Assembly: GCA_903873045.1 (NCBI GenBank)
Contig: CAIQND010000815.1
Location: 1 to 10,149, forward strand
From: an uncultured Methylococcaceae bacterium
GTDB lineage: Bacteria; Pseudomonadota; Gammaproteobacteria; Methylococcales; Methylomonadaceae
Length of the DNA stretch: 10,149 nt
Reading direction: 5' to 3'
The notes beneath the pieces are model-generated. The model did not search any database, had not been told where the DNA came from, and worked only from the letters and a program-made list of their open reading frames with translations. Position numbers and translations under genes: made by a program. Positions 1-4,856 of this stretch are shown piece after piece. Numbering within the stretch: the stretch's first letter is position 1; each line of letters begins with the position of its first letter.

Positions 1-1
1 C

Positions 2-445
2 ACAGCCGATATTATTCTTGGCAAATACGTGGGTAGCCTTGGCTTGTTATTACTGGTGGTTGCTCTGGTTACCCTGATGCCGCTGTCTTTGCTGGTAGGC
101 GGTGATCTTGATTGGGGCAAGTTAACCGCCAACCTGCTGGCGTTAGTGTTGCTGGTCAGTGCATTTACATCTACCGGTCTTTTTATGTCCACGGTGGCCG
201 GTCATCCTACCGTTGCCGCCATGGGTACTTTTGGTATTTTATTATTGTTATGGATACTGGATTGGTCAGCCAGTATGAAAGACCAGCGCAGTGAATTGTT
301 TGAATATCTATCCATTTTAAGGCATTTCCAAAACCTGCAAAGTGGTCAGCTTAGCTCAGTCGATGTCAGCTATTTTTTGCTGTTTACCGCGACTTTTATC
401 CTGCTGAGTATCCGCTGCCTTGCCAACGACCGCCTGCAAAAATGA
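2..445 (+). CDS. ABC-2 type transporter permease, C-terminal part (5' cut by window edge)
   Basis: This is the last 147 codons of a membrane permease. The frame is open from base 2, so the start lies outside the window. Seen: three clusters of hydrophobic segments, one near the beginning (G-L-L-L-L-V-V-A-L-V-T-L), a long pair in the middle around LTANLLALVLLVSAFTSTG and FGILLLLWILDW, and a last one near the end (YFLLFTATFILLSIRCLAN). The opening residues ADIILGKYVGSL match the stretch that begins the later helices of ABC-2/GldF-type permeases. Such permeases form the channel of an ABC exporter with an ATPase encoded upstream and a GldG-like subunit encoded downstream, which is what follows here at 849. 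The stop TGA sits in the motif ATGA, which in the second copy of the flanking repeat is also the start of the GldG-like gene. The two genes were therefore probably translationally coupled before an insertion split them. The substrate is unknown. Confidence 0.82.
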   Translation, partial: TADIILGKYVGSLGLLLLVVALVTLMPLSLLVGGDLDWGKLTANLLALVLLVSAFTSTGLFMSTVAGHPTVAAMGTFGILLLLWILDWSASMKDQRSELFEYLSILRHFQNLQSGQLSSVDVSYFLLFTATFILLSIRCLANDRLQK

Positions 446-446
446 A
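421..446 (+). repeat. 26-bp direct repeat, left copy (duplicated gene junction)
   Basis: Left copy of a direct repeat that begins TGCCAACGACCGC and ends TGCAAAAATGAA. The right copy is at 828-853 with one mismatch. It encodes the last residues of the permease and its stop codon. The repeat flanks the DUF4160/DUF2442 segment and looks like a duplicated insertion site. Confidence 0.85.
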
Positions 447-580
447 CGGCTATTCTTTGGAAATACCAGCAACTTAAACTTGTCTTTGCATGGGCTGAAC
501 TACACCAAGAAGAACTTACGCACGACTGGAATTTGGTTATGAACGGTAAAGAACCCATCAAAATAAGACCCTTACAATAA
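446..580 (+). pseudogene. DUF4160 protein gene, 3' remnant
   Basis: Directly after the permease stop, and in the same frame, 44 codons stay open to a TAA. The translation contains LKLVFAWAELHQEEL, then THDWNLVMNGKEP, then IKIRPLQ. This is the typical C-terminus of DUF4160 proteins, where a conserved W-A-E-x-H-x-E-E-L helix is followed by W and a G-E/K-P-x-x-I-x-P-L ending. Full-length family members are about 80-100 residues with an N-terminal segment carrying an F-S-D-H-x-P-P-H-F-H type motif. That part is absent, and there is no plausible start codon. DUF4160 genes usually lie just upstream of a DUF2442 gene, as here, so the pair was probably captured together and the 5' end lost. Recognition is by eye from the family pattern. 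Confidence 0.75.
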
Positions 581-591
581 AAGGCGACATT

Positions 592-852
592 ATGTATCCA
601 TCAGTAATAGCGGTTGCTCCCCAAGACGATTATATTCTTGATATTACGTTTAATAACGGCGAAAGTGGCACTTTAGATATGAAACCCTATTTGAGTTTTG
701 GGATTTTTAGTCGAATTAAGGATTACACCTCTTTTGAAAAAGTCTCTGTTGCTTTTGATACTGTTGAATGGGAATCAGGGGTAGACCTTGACCCTGAATT
801 TGTTTACGCTAAATGCGAAAAAAGGACTGCCAACGACCGCTTGCAAAAATGA
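592..852 (+). CDS. DUF2442 domain protein with a captured C-terminal tail
   Basis: Small protein of 86 residues. The ATG follows AAAAGG with about 8 bases of spacing. Residues 1-77 look like a complete DUF2442 domain: an opening V-x-A-x-x-x-D-Y-x-L-x-I-x-F-N-N-G-E, a G-x-L-D-M-K-P-Y-L in the middle, and a final V-E-W-x-x-G-x-D-L-D-P-E. Genes of this family are often paired with DUF4160, here a remnant just upstream. The pair is sometimes proposed to be toxin-antitoxin-like, which is unproven. The C-terminus is odd. The last eight residues, TANDRLQK, are encoded by the right copy of the 26-bp repeat and match the last residues of the permease (LANDRLQK). The original end of the gene was therefore replaced by host sequence. 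Its TGA overlaps the ATG of the next gene, so it may now take the permease's place in translational coupling. Confidence 0.8.
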   Translation: MYPSVIAVAPQDDYILDITFNNGESGTLDMKPYLSFGIFSRIKDYTSFEKVSVAFDTVEWESGVDLDPEFVYAKCEKRTANDRLQK

Positions 853-853
853 A
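828..853 (+). repeat. 26-bp direct repeat, right copy
   Basis: Right copy of the repeat at 421-446, with 25 of 26 bases identical. It supplies the last codons and stop of the DUF2442 gene and also the ATG of the GldG-like gene. The offset between copies is 407 bases. Confidence 0.85.
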
Positions 854-2195
854 AATAACACCCCGCATTCACCAACAACTGCGTGTAAAAAACGCCCTTA
901 TTACTGCACTGTTATTGTGTTTGCTGGGCTCGCTGGCTTGGTTAAGTAACCGCTATAGCGTGCAAACAGACCTAACCAATAATGCCGGCAATACCTTGTC
1001 GCAAGCATCGCAAAAACTACTGGTATCACTTCCTGATAACATCACTATCACGGCTTACATTAAAAAAGGCCAACCGCTAAGAACCCAAATTGCCCAGTTA
1101 GTGGATCGCTATAGCCGGACTAAAGCCGATGTGGCGCTTAACTTTATAGACCCTGATTTTGAGCCTGAAAAAGCCCGTGACTTAAACATCGGCCCGGAGG
1201 GCATTATTCTTGTTGAGTATCAGGGGCGCACAGAAAAACTGACCTTTCTTGATGAATCGTCCTTGACCAATGCGCTGCTGCAACTGGCCAATGCCAATGA
1301 ACGTTGGGTCTCGTTTTTAACCGGTCACGGTGAACGCTCGCCAGACGGTATAGCCAATTTTGATTTAGGCGAATTTGGCAAGGCATTAGCCCGCCGAAAA
1401 ATTAATACCCAAACCCTCAATTTGGCCACACTCCCCGCCATTCCCGATAACGCTGCCTTGCTGGTTATTGCTGCGCCCAAAGTGCCGTTACTGGCTAGTG
1501 AGATGACGATAATACAGCGTTATATTCAACGTGGCGGCAATCTATTGGTGTTAACCGACCCGGACAACAAACAACTGACCGCTTTGCAAAAACAATTGGG
1601 TATCAAGCAGCTTAATGGCGTTATTGTTGACAGCAGTTCAACGCTGTATGGCGTTAACGACCCCAGTTTTATACTCACCAGCGACTATACCCCACACCCT
1701 GTTACCAAAGGTTTTAAGACCATCAGCCTTTATCCGGTTGTTGCCGCGCTTGAAATTGACGGCAAAACCGATTTTACGACCACGCCTTTACTCAGCAGTA
1801 CCGAAAAATCATGGACAGAAACCGGAGCCATCGAAGGAAAAATACGTTTTGATGCCACTAGACAGGAAAAACAGGGGCCGCTTGTTTTTGCCTACGCGTT
1901 AACCCGAACGATCAATCAACAACTTCAACAACGCATTATTATTGTCGGCGATGGCGACTTTTTAGCCAATGCCTACCTGGGCAATGTCGGCAATCTGGAT
2001 ATGGGGCTAAGGCTGGTTTCGTGGCTTATTCATGAAGACCGCTTTATCGACATTCCGGCAAAAACTGCGACCGACAAAACACTGCAATTAACCCAGACAG
2101 CCGTTGCTGCCATCGGTTTTGGCTTTTTAATTATCCTGCCTTTATTGTTAACGGGCACAGGCTTTATCATCTGGCGCAAACGCAAACAGCGTTAA
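849..2195 (+). CDS. GldG-like ABC transporter auxiliary protein (ABC_transp_aux family)
   Basis: 448-residue membrane-anchored extracytoplasmic subunit of an ABC-2 type system. An open start exists further upstream at 813, but its first 12 codons come from the inserted segment and repeat. The ATG at 849, in the ATGA overlap, gives the natural beginning M-K-I-T-P-R. Seen: an N-terminal membrane segment at about residues 16-32, then the family opening N-R-Y-S-V-x-x-D-L-T with T-L-S-x-A-S beyond. There is a FLTGHGE motif at 156-162, typical of ABC_transp_aux proteins, a V-G-D-G-D-F motif at 366-371, and a C-terminal membrane helix at about 420-442 followed by basic residues. GldG pairs with GldF-type permeases and an ATPase; in flavobacteria these serve gliding, elsewhere their cargo is mostly unknown. 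No Shine-Dalgarno is visible, so expression probably depends on coupling to the gene before. A DUF4340 gene often follows such operons; none is here. Confidence 0.85.
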   Translation: MKITPRIHQQLRVKNALITALLLCLLGSLAWLSNRYSVQTDLTNNAGNTLSQASQKLLVSLPDNITITAYIKKGQPLRTQIAQLVDRYSRTKADVALNFIDPDFEPEKARDLNIGPEGIILVEYQGRTEKLTFLDESSLTNALLQLANANERWVSFLTGHGERSPDGIANFDLGEFGKALARRKINTQTLNLATLPAIPDNAALLVIAAPKVPLLASEMTIIQRYIQRGGNLLVLTDPDNKQLTALQKQLGIKQLNGVIVDSSSTLYGVNDPSFILTSDYTPHPVTKGFKTISLYPVVAALEIDGKTDFTTTPLLSSTEKSWTETGAIEGKIRFDATRQEKQGPLVFAYALTRTINQQLQQRIIIVGDGDFLANAYLGNVGNLDMGLRLVSWLIHEDRFIDIPAKTATDKTLQLTQTAVAAIGFGFLIILPLLLTGTGFIIWRKRKQR

Positions 2196-2304
2196 TCCGG
2201 TTTATTATCGATTTGGTTTTTAACGAATTTTAGAGCTTAATTTGGCATCCTTCATAGAAGCTTAAAAGTAGCTGACACTTTTTATCACAAAAAATGCTAA
2301 TAAT

Positions 2305-2341
2305 CTGTGTCGGGTTAGGCGCTAGCCGTAACTCGACACAG
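2305..2341. repeat. REP-like hairpin
   Basis: Palindromic unit: CTGTGTCGGGTTA pairs with the reverse complement at the right end, one mismatch in 13, around an inner GGC-GCTA-GCC hairpin. The GTCGGGTTA arm is also the core of the hairpin at 9776-9802, so this is a dispersed repeat. Confidence 0.75.
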
Positions 2342-2356
2342 ATACGTCGATTTATC

Positions 2357-2383
2357 GTGTTACGCTTTCGCAACCCTACGCGA
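2357..2383. repeat. Degenerate REP-like unit
   Basis: GTGTTACGCTTTCGCAACCC resembles the REP pattern of a GTTACGC arm, a TTTC turn and a GC-AACCC arm. It adjoins the hairpin at 2305 and is decayed. Confidence 0.45.
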
Positions 2384-2395
2384 CTGACCGCCAGC

Positions 2396-2446
2396 TTACG
2401 ACCCATAATAGACATCGGGGTATGGATTTAGGCTTCCCGATACCGG
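2396..2446 (-). repeat. 51-bp dispersed repeat, copy 1
   Basis: Read on the minus strand this segment matches 9850-9900 on the plus strand at about 43 of 51 positions. Shared blocks include GGTATCGGGAAGC, TAAATCCATA and GGGTCGTAA. The two copies sit either side of the hypothetical gene and the GTPase block. Confidence 0.75.
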
Positions 2447-2485
2447 TCATTGGCAAAGTAAGTAACACCATTAAATTGCTATTAA

Positions 2486-2535
2486 GGTCAGAGTAAATTT
2501 ATAATTATTTCAGTTGATTTAAGTTTACTCTGACC
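2486..2535. repeat. Short element with 12-bp perfect inverted repeats
   Basis: GGTCAGAGTAAA at 2486-2497 pairs perfectly with TTTACTCTGACC at 2524-2535, around a 26-base A+T-rich middle. The pattern resembles small non-autonomous or REP-type elements. It sits exactly where the SOUL fragment begins, so its insertion or a linked deletion probably removed the front of that gene. Confidence 0.65.
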
Positions 2536-2755
2536 CCAGTTATTTTTTAAAGAGCTACCCGAAAAAAAAGTCGCCGTTATTCAATATACCGGCAGCTTGT
2601 GTGAGTCGGGTATTGAAGAAAATGCCGAGACTTTAAAAAACTGGTTAACCCAGCAGGGTTACAAAGCGCTTTCTCCCTCACGTTCGGCAGCTTACGACCC
2701 ACCTTGGACATTGCCGTTTCTTAGGCGTAATGAAGTGCATATTGATATTGAGTAA
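2534..2755 (+). pseudogene. SOUL family heme-binding protein, C-terminal fragment
   Basis: The frame is open from just after an in-frame TGA at 2531 to TAA at 2753. There is no usable start codon. From 2552 the translation reads E-L-P-E-K-K-V-A-V-I-Q-Y-T-G, continues through E-E-N-A-E-T-L-K-N-W-L, and ends S-P-S-R-S-A-A-Y-D-P-P-W-T-L-P-F-L-R-R-N-E-V-H-I-D-I-E. The Y-D-P-P-W-T-x-x-x-x-R-R-N-E-V ending is characteristic of SOUL/HBP proteins in proteobacteria, which are about 180-220 residues long. Only about the last 68 codons remain, with no internal stops or shifts, so the loss of the front is either recent or the piece is still under some constraint. It is most simply a dead gene, cut by the inverted-repeat element just before it. 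Confidence 0.8.
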
Positions 2756-2791
2756 TGTTGATTTAAGAACGCGGGGCGGAGTTTGCAACCC

Positions 2792-2975
2792 GTGCGACAA
2801 GCGAAGCTTGTCATTTCTTGCAAGGTGAAAGTCCTTGCCTGGAATTCAAAGGAATGAATTCATAAGGCCTAACCAGCCAACAGTATCGAGTGTTGCGTCT
2901 CCGGCGGAACGTTGCCAACGGTTACGACTGTAGCAAACGTGAACAAAGGTCAGACGAAGCGTACACAGAGAACTA
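2792..2975 (+). ncRNA. Probable 5' remnant of a group II intron (domain I)
   Basis: The stretch begins with GTGCGAC, the usual 5' end of group II introns (GUGYG). It continues with a tight GACAAGC-GAA-GCTTGTC hairpin (2795-2811), then GCAAGG-TGAAAGT-CCTTGC, a stem with the G-G-T-G-A-A-A-G-T-C-C element common in domain I. Further on, CAGTATCGAGTGTTGCG and GAACAAAGGTCAGACGAAGC resemble conserved parts of bacterial intron domain I. No reverse transcriptase gene, domain V or 3' end is present, and a dispersed repeat follows directly, so this would be a truncated copy. Recognition is from memory of the pattern; a structured RNA of another kind is possible. Confidence 0.5.
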
Positions 2976-2984
2976 TATAGGTCA

Positions 2985-3016
2985 GGCAACAGCTTTTCGT
3001 TGCCCAACATTCAACG
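2985..3016 (+). repeat. GGCAAC repeat, copy 1
   Basis: 32 bases running from GGCAACAGCTTTTC through TTGCCCAACATTCAACG. They are identical to 4666-4697 except for one base. The left hairpin arm is decayed here. Confidence 0.8.
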
Positions 3017-3028
3017 TAAGTATTCACC

Positions 3029-3121
3029 TCCCCCTTTGAAAAAGGGGGAGAGCAAAGCGAGGGGCAGAGGGGGATTTATCTAATAAAATCTCCCCTAACC
3101 CCTCTTTTTCAAAGAGGGGGA
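3029..3121. repeat. MITE-like G/C-run inverted repeat element
   Basis: Left end TCCCCCTTTGAAAAAGGGGG and right end CCCCTCTTTTTCAAAGAGGG are imperfect inverted copies. The inner arms (GGGGGATTTA and TAAAATCTCCCC) also pair. This kind of palindromic, purine-rich repeat is scattered in many bacterial genomes. No coding capacity. Confidence 0.7.
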
Positions 3122-3145
3122 CTGAATAGTTATTCCAAGTCTGCA

Positions 3146-3167
3146 TTCCCAAGCTCCAGCTTGGGAA
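3146..3167. repeat. Palindromic hairpin repeat
   Basis: TTCCCAAGCT-CC-AGCTTGGGAA is a perfect 10-bp stem with a 2-base centre. It resembles a widespread intergenic palindrome. It has no T-run, so a terminator role is not supported. Confidence 0.7.
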
Positions 3168-3266
3168 CGAGTACAAAAATAACTTGCTTTTTATAGATAG
3201 TTAAGAATATCATTTGCTGCATACTTTTCTTGCTAAACTTTGTCCTCCGCATAAAGGTTTCATAGC

Positions 3267-3392
3267 ATGTCCAATTCAACCATTATTCCACGCGATGACA
3301 CCAGCAAACGGGTGCTGCTTCAACCATTAAACGCCCGGGGCGACCCAACTACGCATCTTATCGCGTTGATCCAGTGCTTTTTCTCTCCCTAA
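3267..3392 (+). pseudogene. Truncated paralogue (N-terminal start) of the hypothetical gene at 3960
   Basis: An ATG opens 41 codons ending in TAA. The first 21 residues align without gaps to the start of the intact protein encoded at 3960, with 10 identical: M-S-N-S at 1-4, P8, D11, K14, L17, L18 and L21. After about residue 24 the similarity ends. This looks like the front of a second family member that lost its body by frameshift or deletion. AAAGG lies about 10 bases upstream of the ATG, so a short peptide could still be made, but nothing suggests a function. The match is short, so chance is not excluded. Confidence 0.5.
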
Positions 3393-3494
3393 AGGGTGTT
3401 GTAAAAACTTTCTGGATAGGTCGTCACCGCTTTTGAAATAATCAAGTTACTTTAGATGAATTGACAACTAGCCTGCAAAAAGGTGGTCAAGCTA

Positions 3495-3602
3495 TTTGTA
3501 CCGGTACGTAAGATTCTTGTACCGGTCGAACAAGTGTTTGTACCGGTACATAAGGTTCTTGTACCGGTGGCACTGATGCTTGGACAGGTAGCCAAGATAC
3601 CG
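3495..3602 (+). repeat. 21-bp tandem repeat array 1 (five units)
   Basis: Units are anchored at GTACCG on 3498, 3519, 3540 and 3561, with a degraded fifth (GGACAG) at 3582, so the period is exactly 21. Two units carry the 10-bp palindrome GTACCGGTAC. In the open frame from 3483 the units read L-F-V-P-V-R-K, I-L-V-P-V-E-Q, V-F-V-P-V-H-K, V-L-V-P-V-A-L and M-L-G-Q-V-A-K. The frame (65 codons, GTG start) then runs into unpatterned sequence, and I see no good ribosome site, so coding is doubtful. Confidence 0.8.
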
Positions 3603-3691
3603 GGAGGAATCACCAACATCACTTCATCTCATATCATGATATTTGTTATATATATCAATCTTTTGAATATGTATTTTTGAGGTCTTTTTAA

Positions 3692-3874
3692 CCGGTACAA
3701 AAGACACTTAAAGCGGTGCAACACAGATCCGGAGGGGTACAGAAGATATTTAAAGCGGTACAACACAGAGCCAAAGCGTTACAGCAGATGCCCGGAACGG
3801 TACAACACAGAGTCAAAGCGTTACAGCAGATGCTCGGAGCGGTACAACAGATAGTCAAAACAGTACAACAATAG
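3692..3874 (+). repeat. 21-bp tandem repeat array 2 (nine units)
   Basis: The unit anchor (GTA, or a variant of it) occurs every 21 bases at 3695, 3716, 3737, 3758, 3779, 3800, 3821, 3842 and 3863. Units four/five and six/seven form a 42-bp double repeat with three differences. In one plus frame the array reads as heptads such as VQHRVKA and LQQMLGA, ending VQQ-stop at 3872-3874. That frame has a stop (TAA 3689-3691) just before the array and no clear start. Because the period is a multiple of three, long open frames arise on both strands without needing to be genes. The array is out of phase with array 1. Confidence 0.85.
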
Positions 3875-3959
3875 CTGGCAATAACGCTCAAGCGGCTTGT
3901 TGAAATAGCCATCATGCACTGAGTGCCAGTCATCAAACCTGAATATTGAGGAATTAATT

Positions 3960-4649
3960 ATGTCCAACTCATCCTATATGCCCACAAATGACGGCGGAAA
4001 AGCAGAATTACTGGAACATCTCGCCGTGACGTTACCTAAATATGCTGAACTATTGGAAATCAGTACCGCAGATCTGGAAAATCTCAAGAAAAAATCTGCG
4101 AGTTTTCGCTATGCGCTTAACACCTTGTATGCATTGCAAAGCTATACGCAACATTACACGGAATTTAAAAATAGCTTGCGTGATGGCGGTTCTGGCAATG
4201 CCGATTGGCCTCTGCCTCCCAAATTCGATGAAAACATTCCGCCCGCCGTTGAATGTGGCGTAATACCCTGGGTATCGGCACTGGTTGCACGCATTAAAGC
4301 TCATAGAAATTACACCGCCGCTATAGGGCAGGATTGTTGGCTGATAGCGGCTACTCATGTCTTTGATCCCGGTGCCTTAAAGCCCGCTTTAAGTTTTAAA
4401 AACAATGTGGGGCATCCGGTCATCGTCTGGACGAAAGGCAAAGCCAGTGGCATTGAAATCTGGGTTGATCGCGGCGATAGCAATGGTTTTGTGTTTCTGA
4501 CTATCAATAATGAACCTAACACCACCGATAATGCCCCGCTACCCGCTTCTGGTGCGACCGCCATCTGGAAATATAAAGCGATTTATCGTCTTCATGATGA
4601 ACAAGTCGGGCAGTGGAGTGATGTAATCAGTGTGATGGTGGGTGGATAG
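3960..4649 (+). CDS. Hypothetical protein, helical N-terminus with fibronectin-III-like C-terminal domain
   Basis: 229 residues. The start is well supported: GAGGAA lies 8 bases before the ATG. There is no signal peptide or membrane segment. Residues 1-115 are mostly helix-like (YAELLEISTADLENLKKK, FRYALNTLYALQSYTQHY). A proline-rich linker follows at about 79-95 (P-L-P-P-K-F-D-E-N-I-P-P-A-V). From H152 (HPVIVWTKGKASGIEIWVDR) to the end the sequence has a beta-sandwich look: alternating hydrophobic residues, a W-K-Y-K-A-I-Y-R-L strand and a final G-Q-W-S-D-V-I-S-V. That ending resembles the last strands of fibronectin-III-like domains (Y-x-x-R-W-x-x-x-x-G-x-x-G-x-W-S). I recall uncharacterised proteins of this layout in methanotrophs and other bacteria, but I cannot assign a function. 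Base composition is closer to the ABC genes than to the GTPases. A broken paralogue start lies at 3267. Confidence 0.8.
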   Translation: MSNSSYMPTNDGGKAELLEHLAVTLPKYAELLEISTADLENLKKKSASFRYALNTLYALQSYTQHYTEFKNSLRDGGSGNADWPLPPKFDENIPPAVECGVIPWVSALVARIKAHRNYTAAIGQDCWLIAATHVFDPGALKPALSFKNNVGHPVIVWTKGKASGIEIWVDRGDSNGFVFLTINNEPNTTDNAPLPASGATAIWKYKAIYRLHDEQVGQWSDVISVMVGG

Positions 4650-4660
4650 CCATGTAGTCA

Positions 4661-4690
4661 TGTTGGGCAACAGCTTTTCATTGCCCAACA
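4661..4690. repeat. REP-like hairpin, GGCAAC repeat copy 2
   Basis: TGTTGGGCAA pairs perfectly with TTGCCCAACA (10-bp stem, 10-base loop). With the downstream ATTCAACG it forms the second copy (4666-4697) of the repeat at 2985-3016. It lies 12 bases after the stop of the hypothetical gene and could affect transcript ends, but it lacks a T-run. Confidence 0.8.
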
Positions 4691-4758
4691 TTCAACGGTT
4701 AAAATCAGAATATCGAGAGATTTATTCAATACCATTCGTGCGCTTTAACGCGAAAATG

Positions 4759-4783
4759 TCGGGCACGAAAAGCCTATGCCCGA
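4759..4783. repeat. Hairpin repeat TCGGGCA
   Basis: TCGGGCA and TGCCCGA form a perfect 7-bp stem around CGAAAAGCCTA. An inverted relative lies at 9632-9651, so related hairpins flank the GTPase block on both sides. Confidence 0.65.
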
Positions 4784-4846
4784 TCTGGCTAGTTCACAGA
4801 TGCTAACGGTACGTTTCTAAAAGACATAACCTCATGATAAATTTTT

Positions 4847-4850
4847 GGAG
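4847..4850 (+). promoter_or_regulatory. Shine-Dalgarno that decides the GTPase 1 start
   Basis: GGAG sits 6 bases before the GTG at 4857. The longer reading would start at TTG 4845, which overlaps this site and has no ribosome site of its own. GTG 4857 is therefore preferred. Confidence 0.6.
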
Positions 4851-4856
4851 ACCAAA

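Larger units (their letters stand above)
2196..2485. other. Gene-free stretch after the ABC operon
   Basis: No convincing gene on either strand. A minus-strand open frame of 61 codons runs through REP-like hairpins and shows no protein family pattern. The stretch holds the repeats listed separately at 2305, 2357 and 2396. I see no clear intrinsic terminator just after the TAA of the GldG-like gene. Confidence 0.6.
3393..3959. other. Gene-free stretch with two tandem-repeat arrays
   Basis: No confident gene. The stretch holds the two 21-bp arrays listed separately. Between them (about 3603-3690) lies A+T-rich sequence with an imperfect inverted repeat (TGATAT ... ATATCA near 3636-3657). A small perfect palindrome, GCACTGAGTGC, lies shortly before the Shine-Dalgarno of the gene at 3960. 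Confidence 0.6.

Noticed and set aside
813..848. Upstream ATG for the GldG-like gene adding 12 residues
   Set aside because: These codons come from the DUF2442 gene and the duplicated repeat in another frame. The ATGA overlap at 849 is the ancestral start.
2230..2415. Minus-strand ORF of 61 codons after the ABC operon
   Set aside because: Composed of REP-like hairpins and a dispersed repeat; no ribosome site or family similarity seen.
2688..2701. 14-base identity (CAGCTTACGACCCA) between the SOUL fragment and the repeat at 2392-2405
   Set aside because: In the SOUL fragment these bases encode the conserved A-A-Y-D-P segment, so the match is probably chance rather than a repeat copy.
3483..3680. 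Plus-strand ORF of 65 codons with LVPV heptad repeats as a real gene
   Set aside because: GTG start without a convincing ribosome site, and the last half is unpatterned A+T-rich sequence. Kept as a repeat array, not as a gene.
3495..3874. CRISPR array
   Set aside because: The units are contiguous 21-bp tandem copies with no unique spacers, and no cas genes are nearby.
3688..3936. Minus-strand ORF of 82 codons encoding a cysteine-rich repeat peptide
   Set aside because: It lies entirely opposite the 21-bp tandem array, whose period keeps frames open on both strands. No good ribosome site precedes its ATG.
4845..4856. TTG start for GTPase 1 four codons earlier
   Set aside because: It overlaps the GGAG that fits the GTG at 4857, and has no ribosome site of its own.
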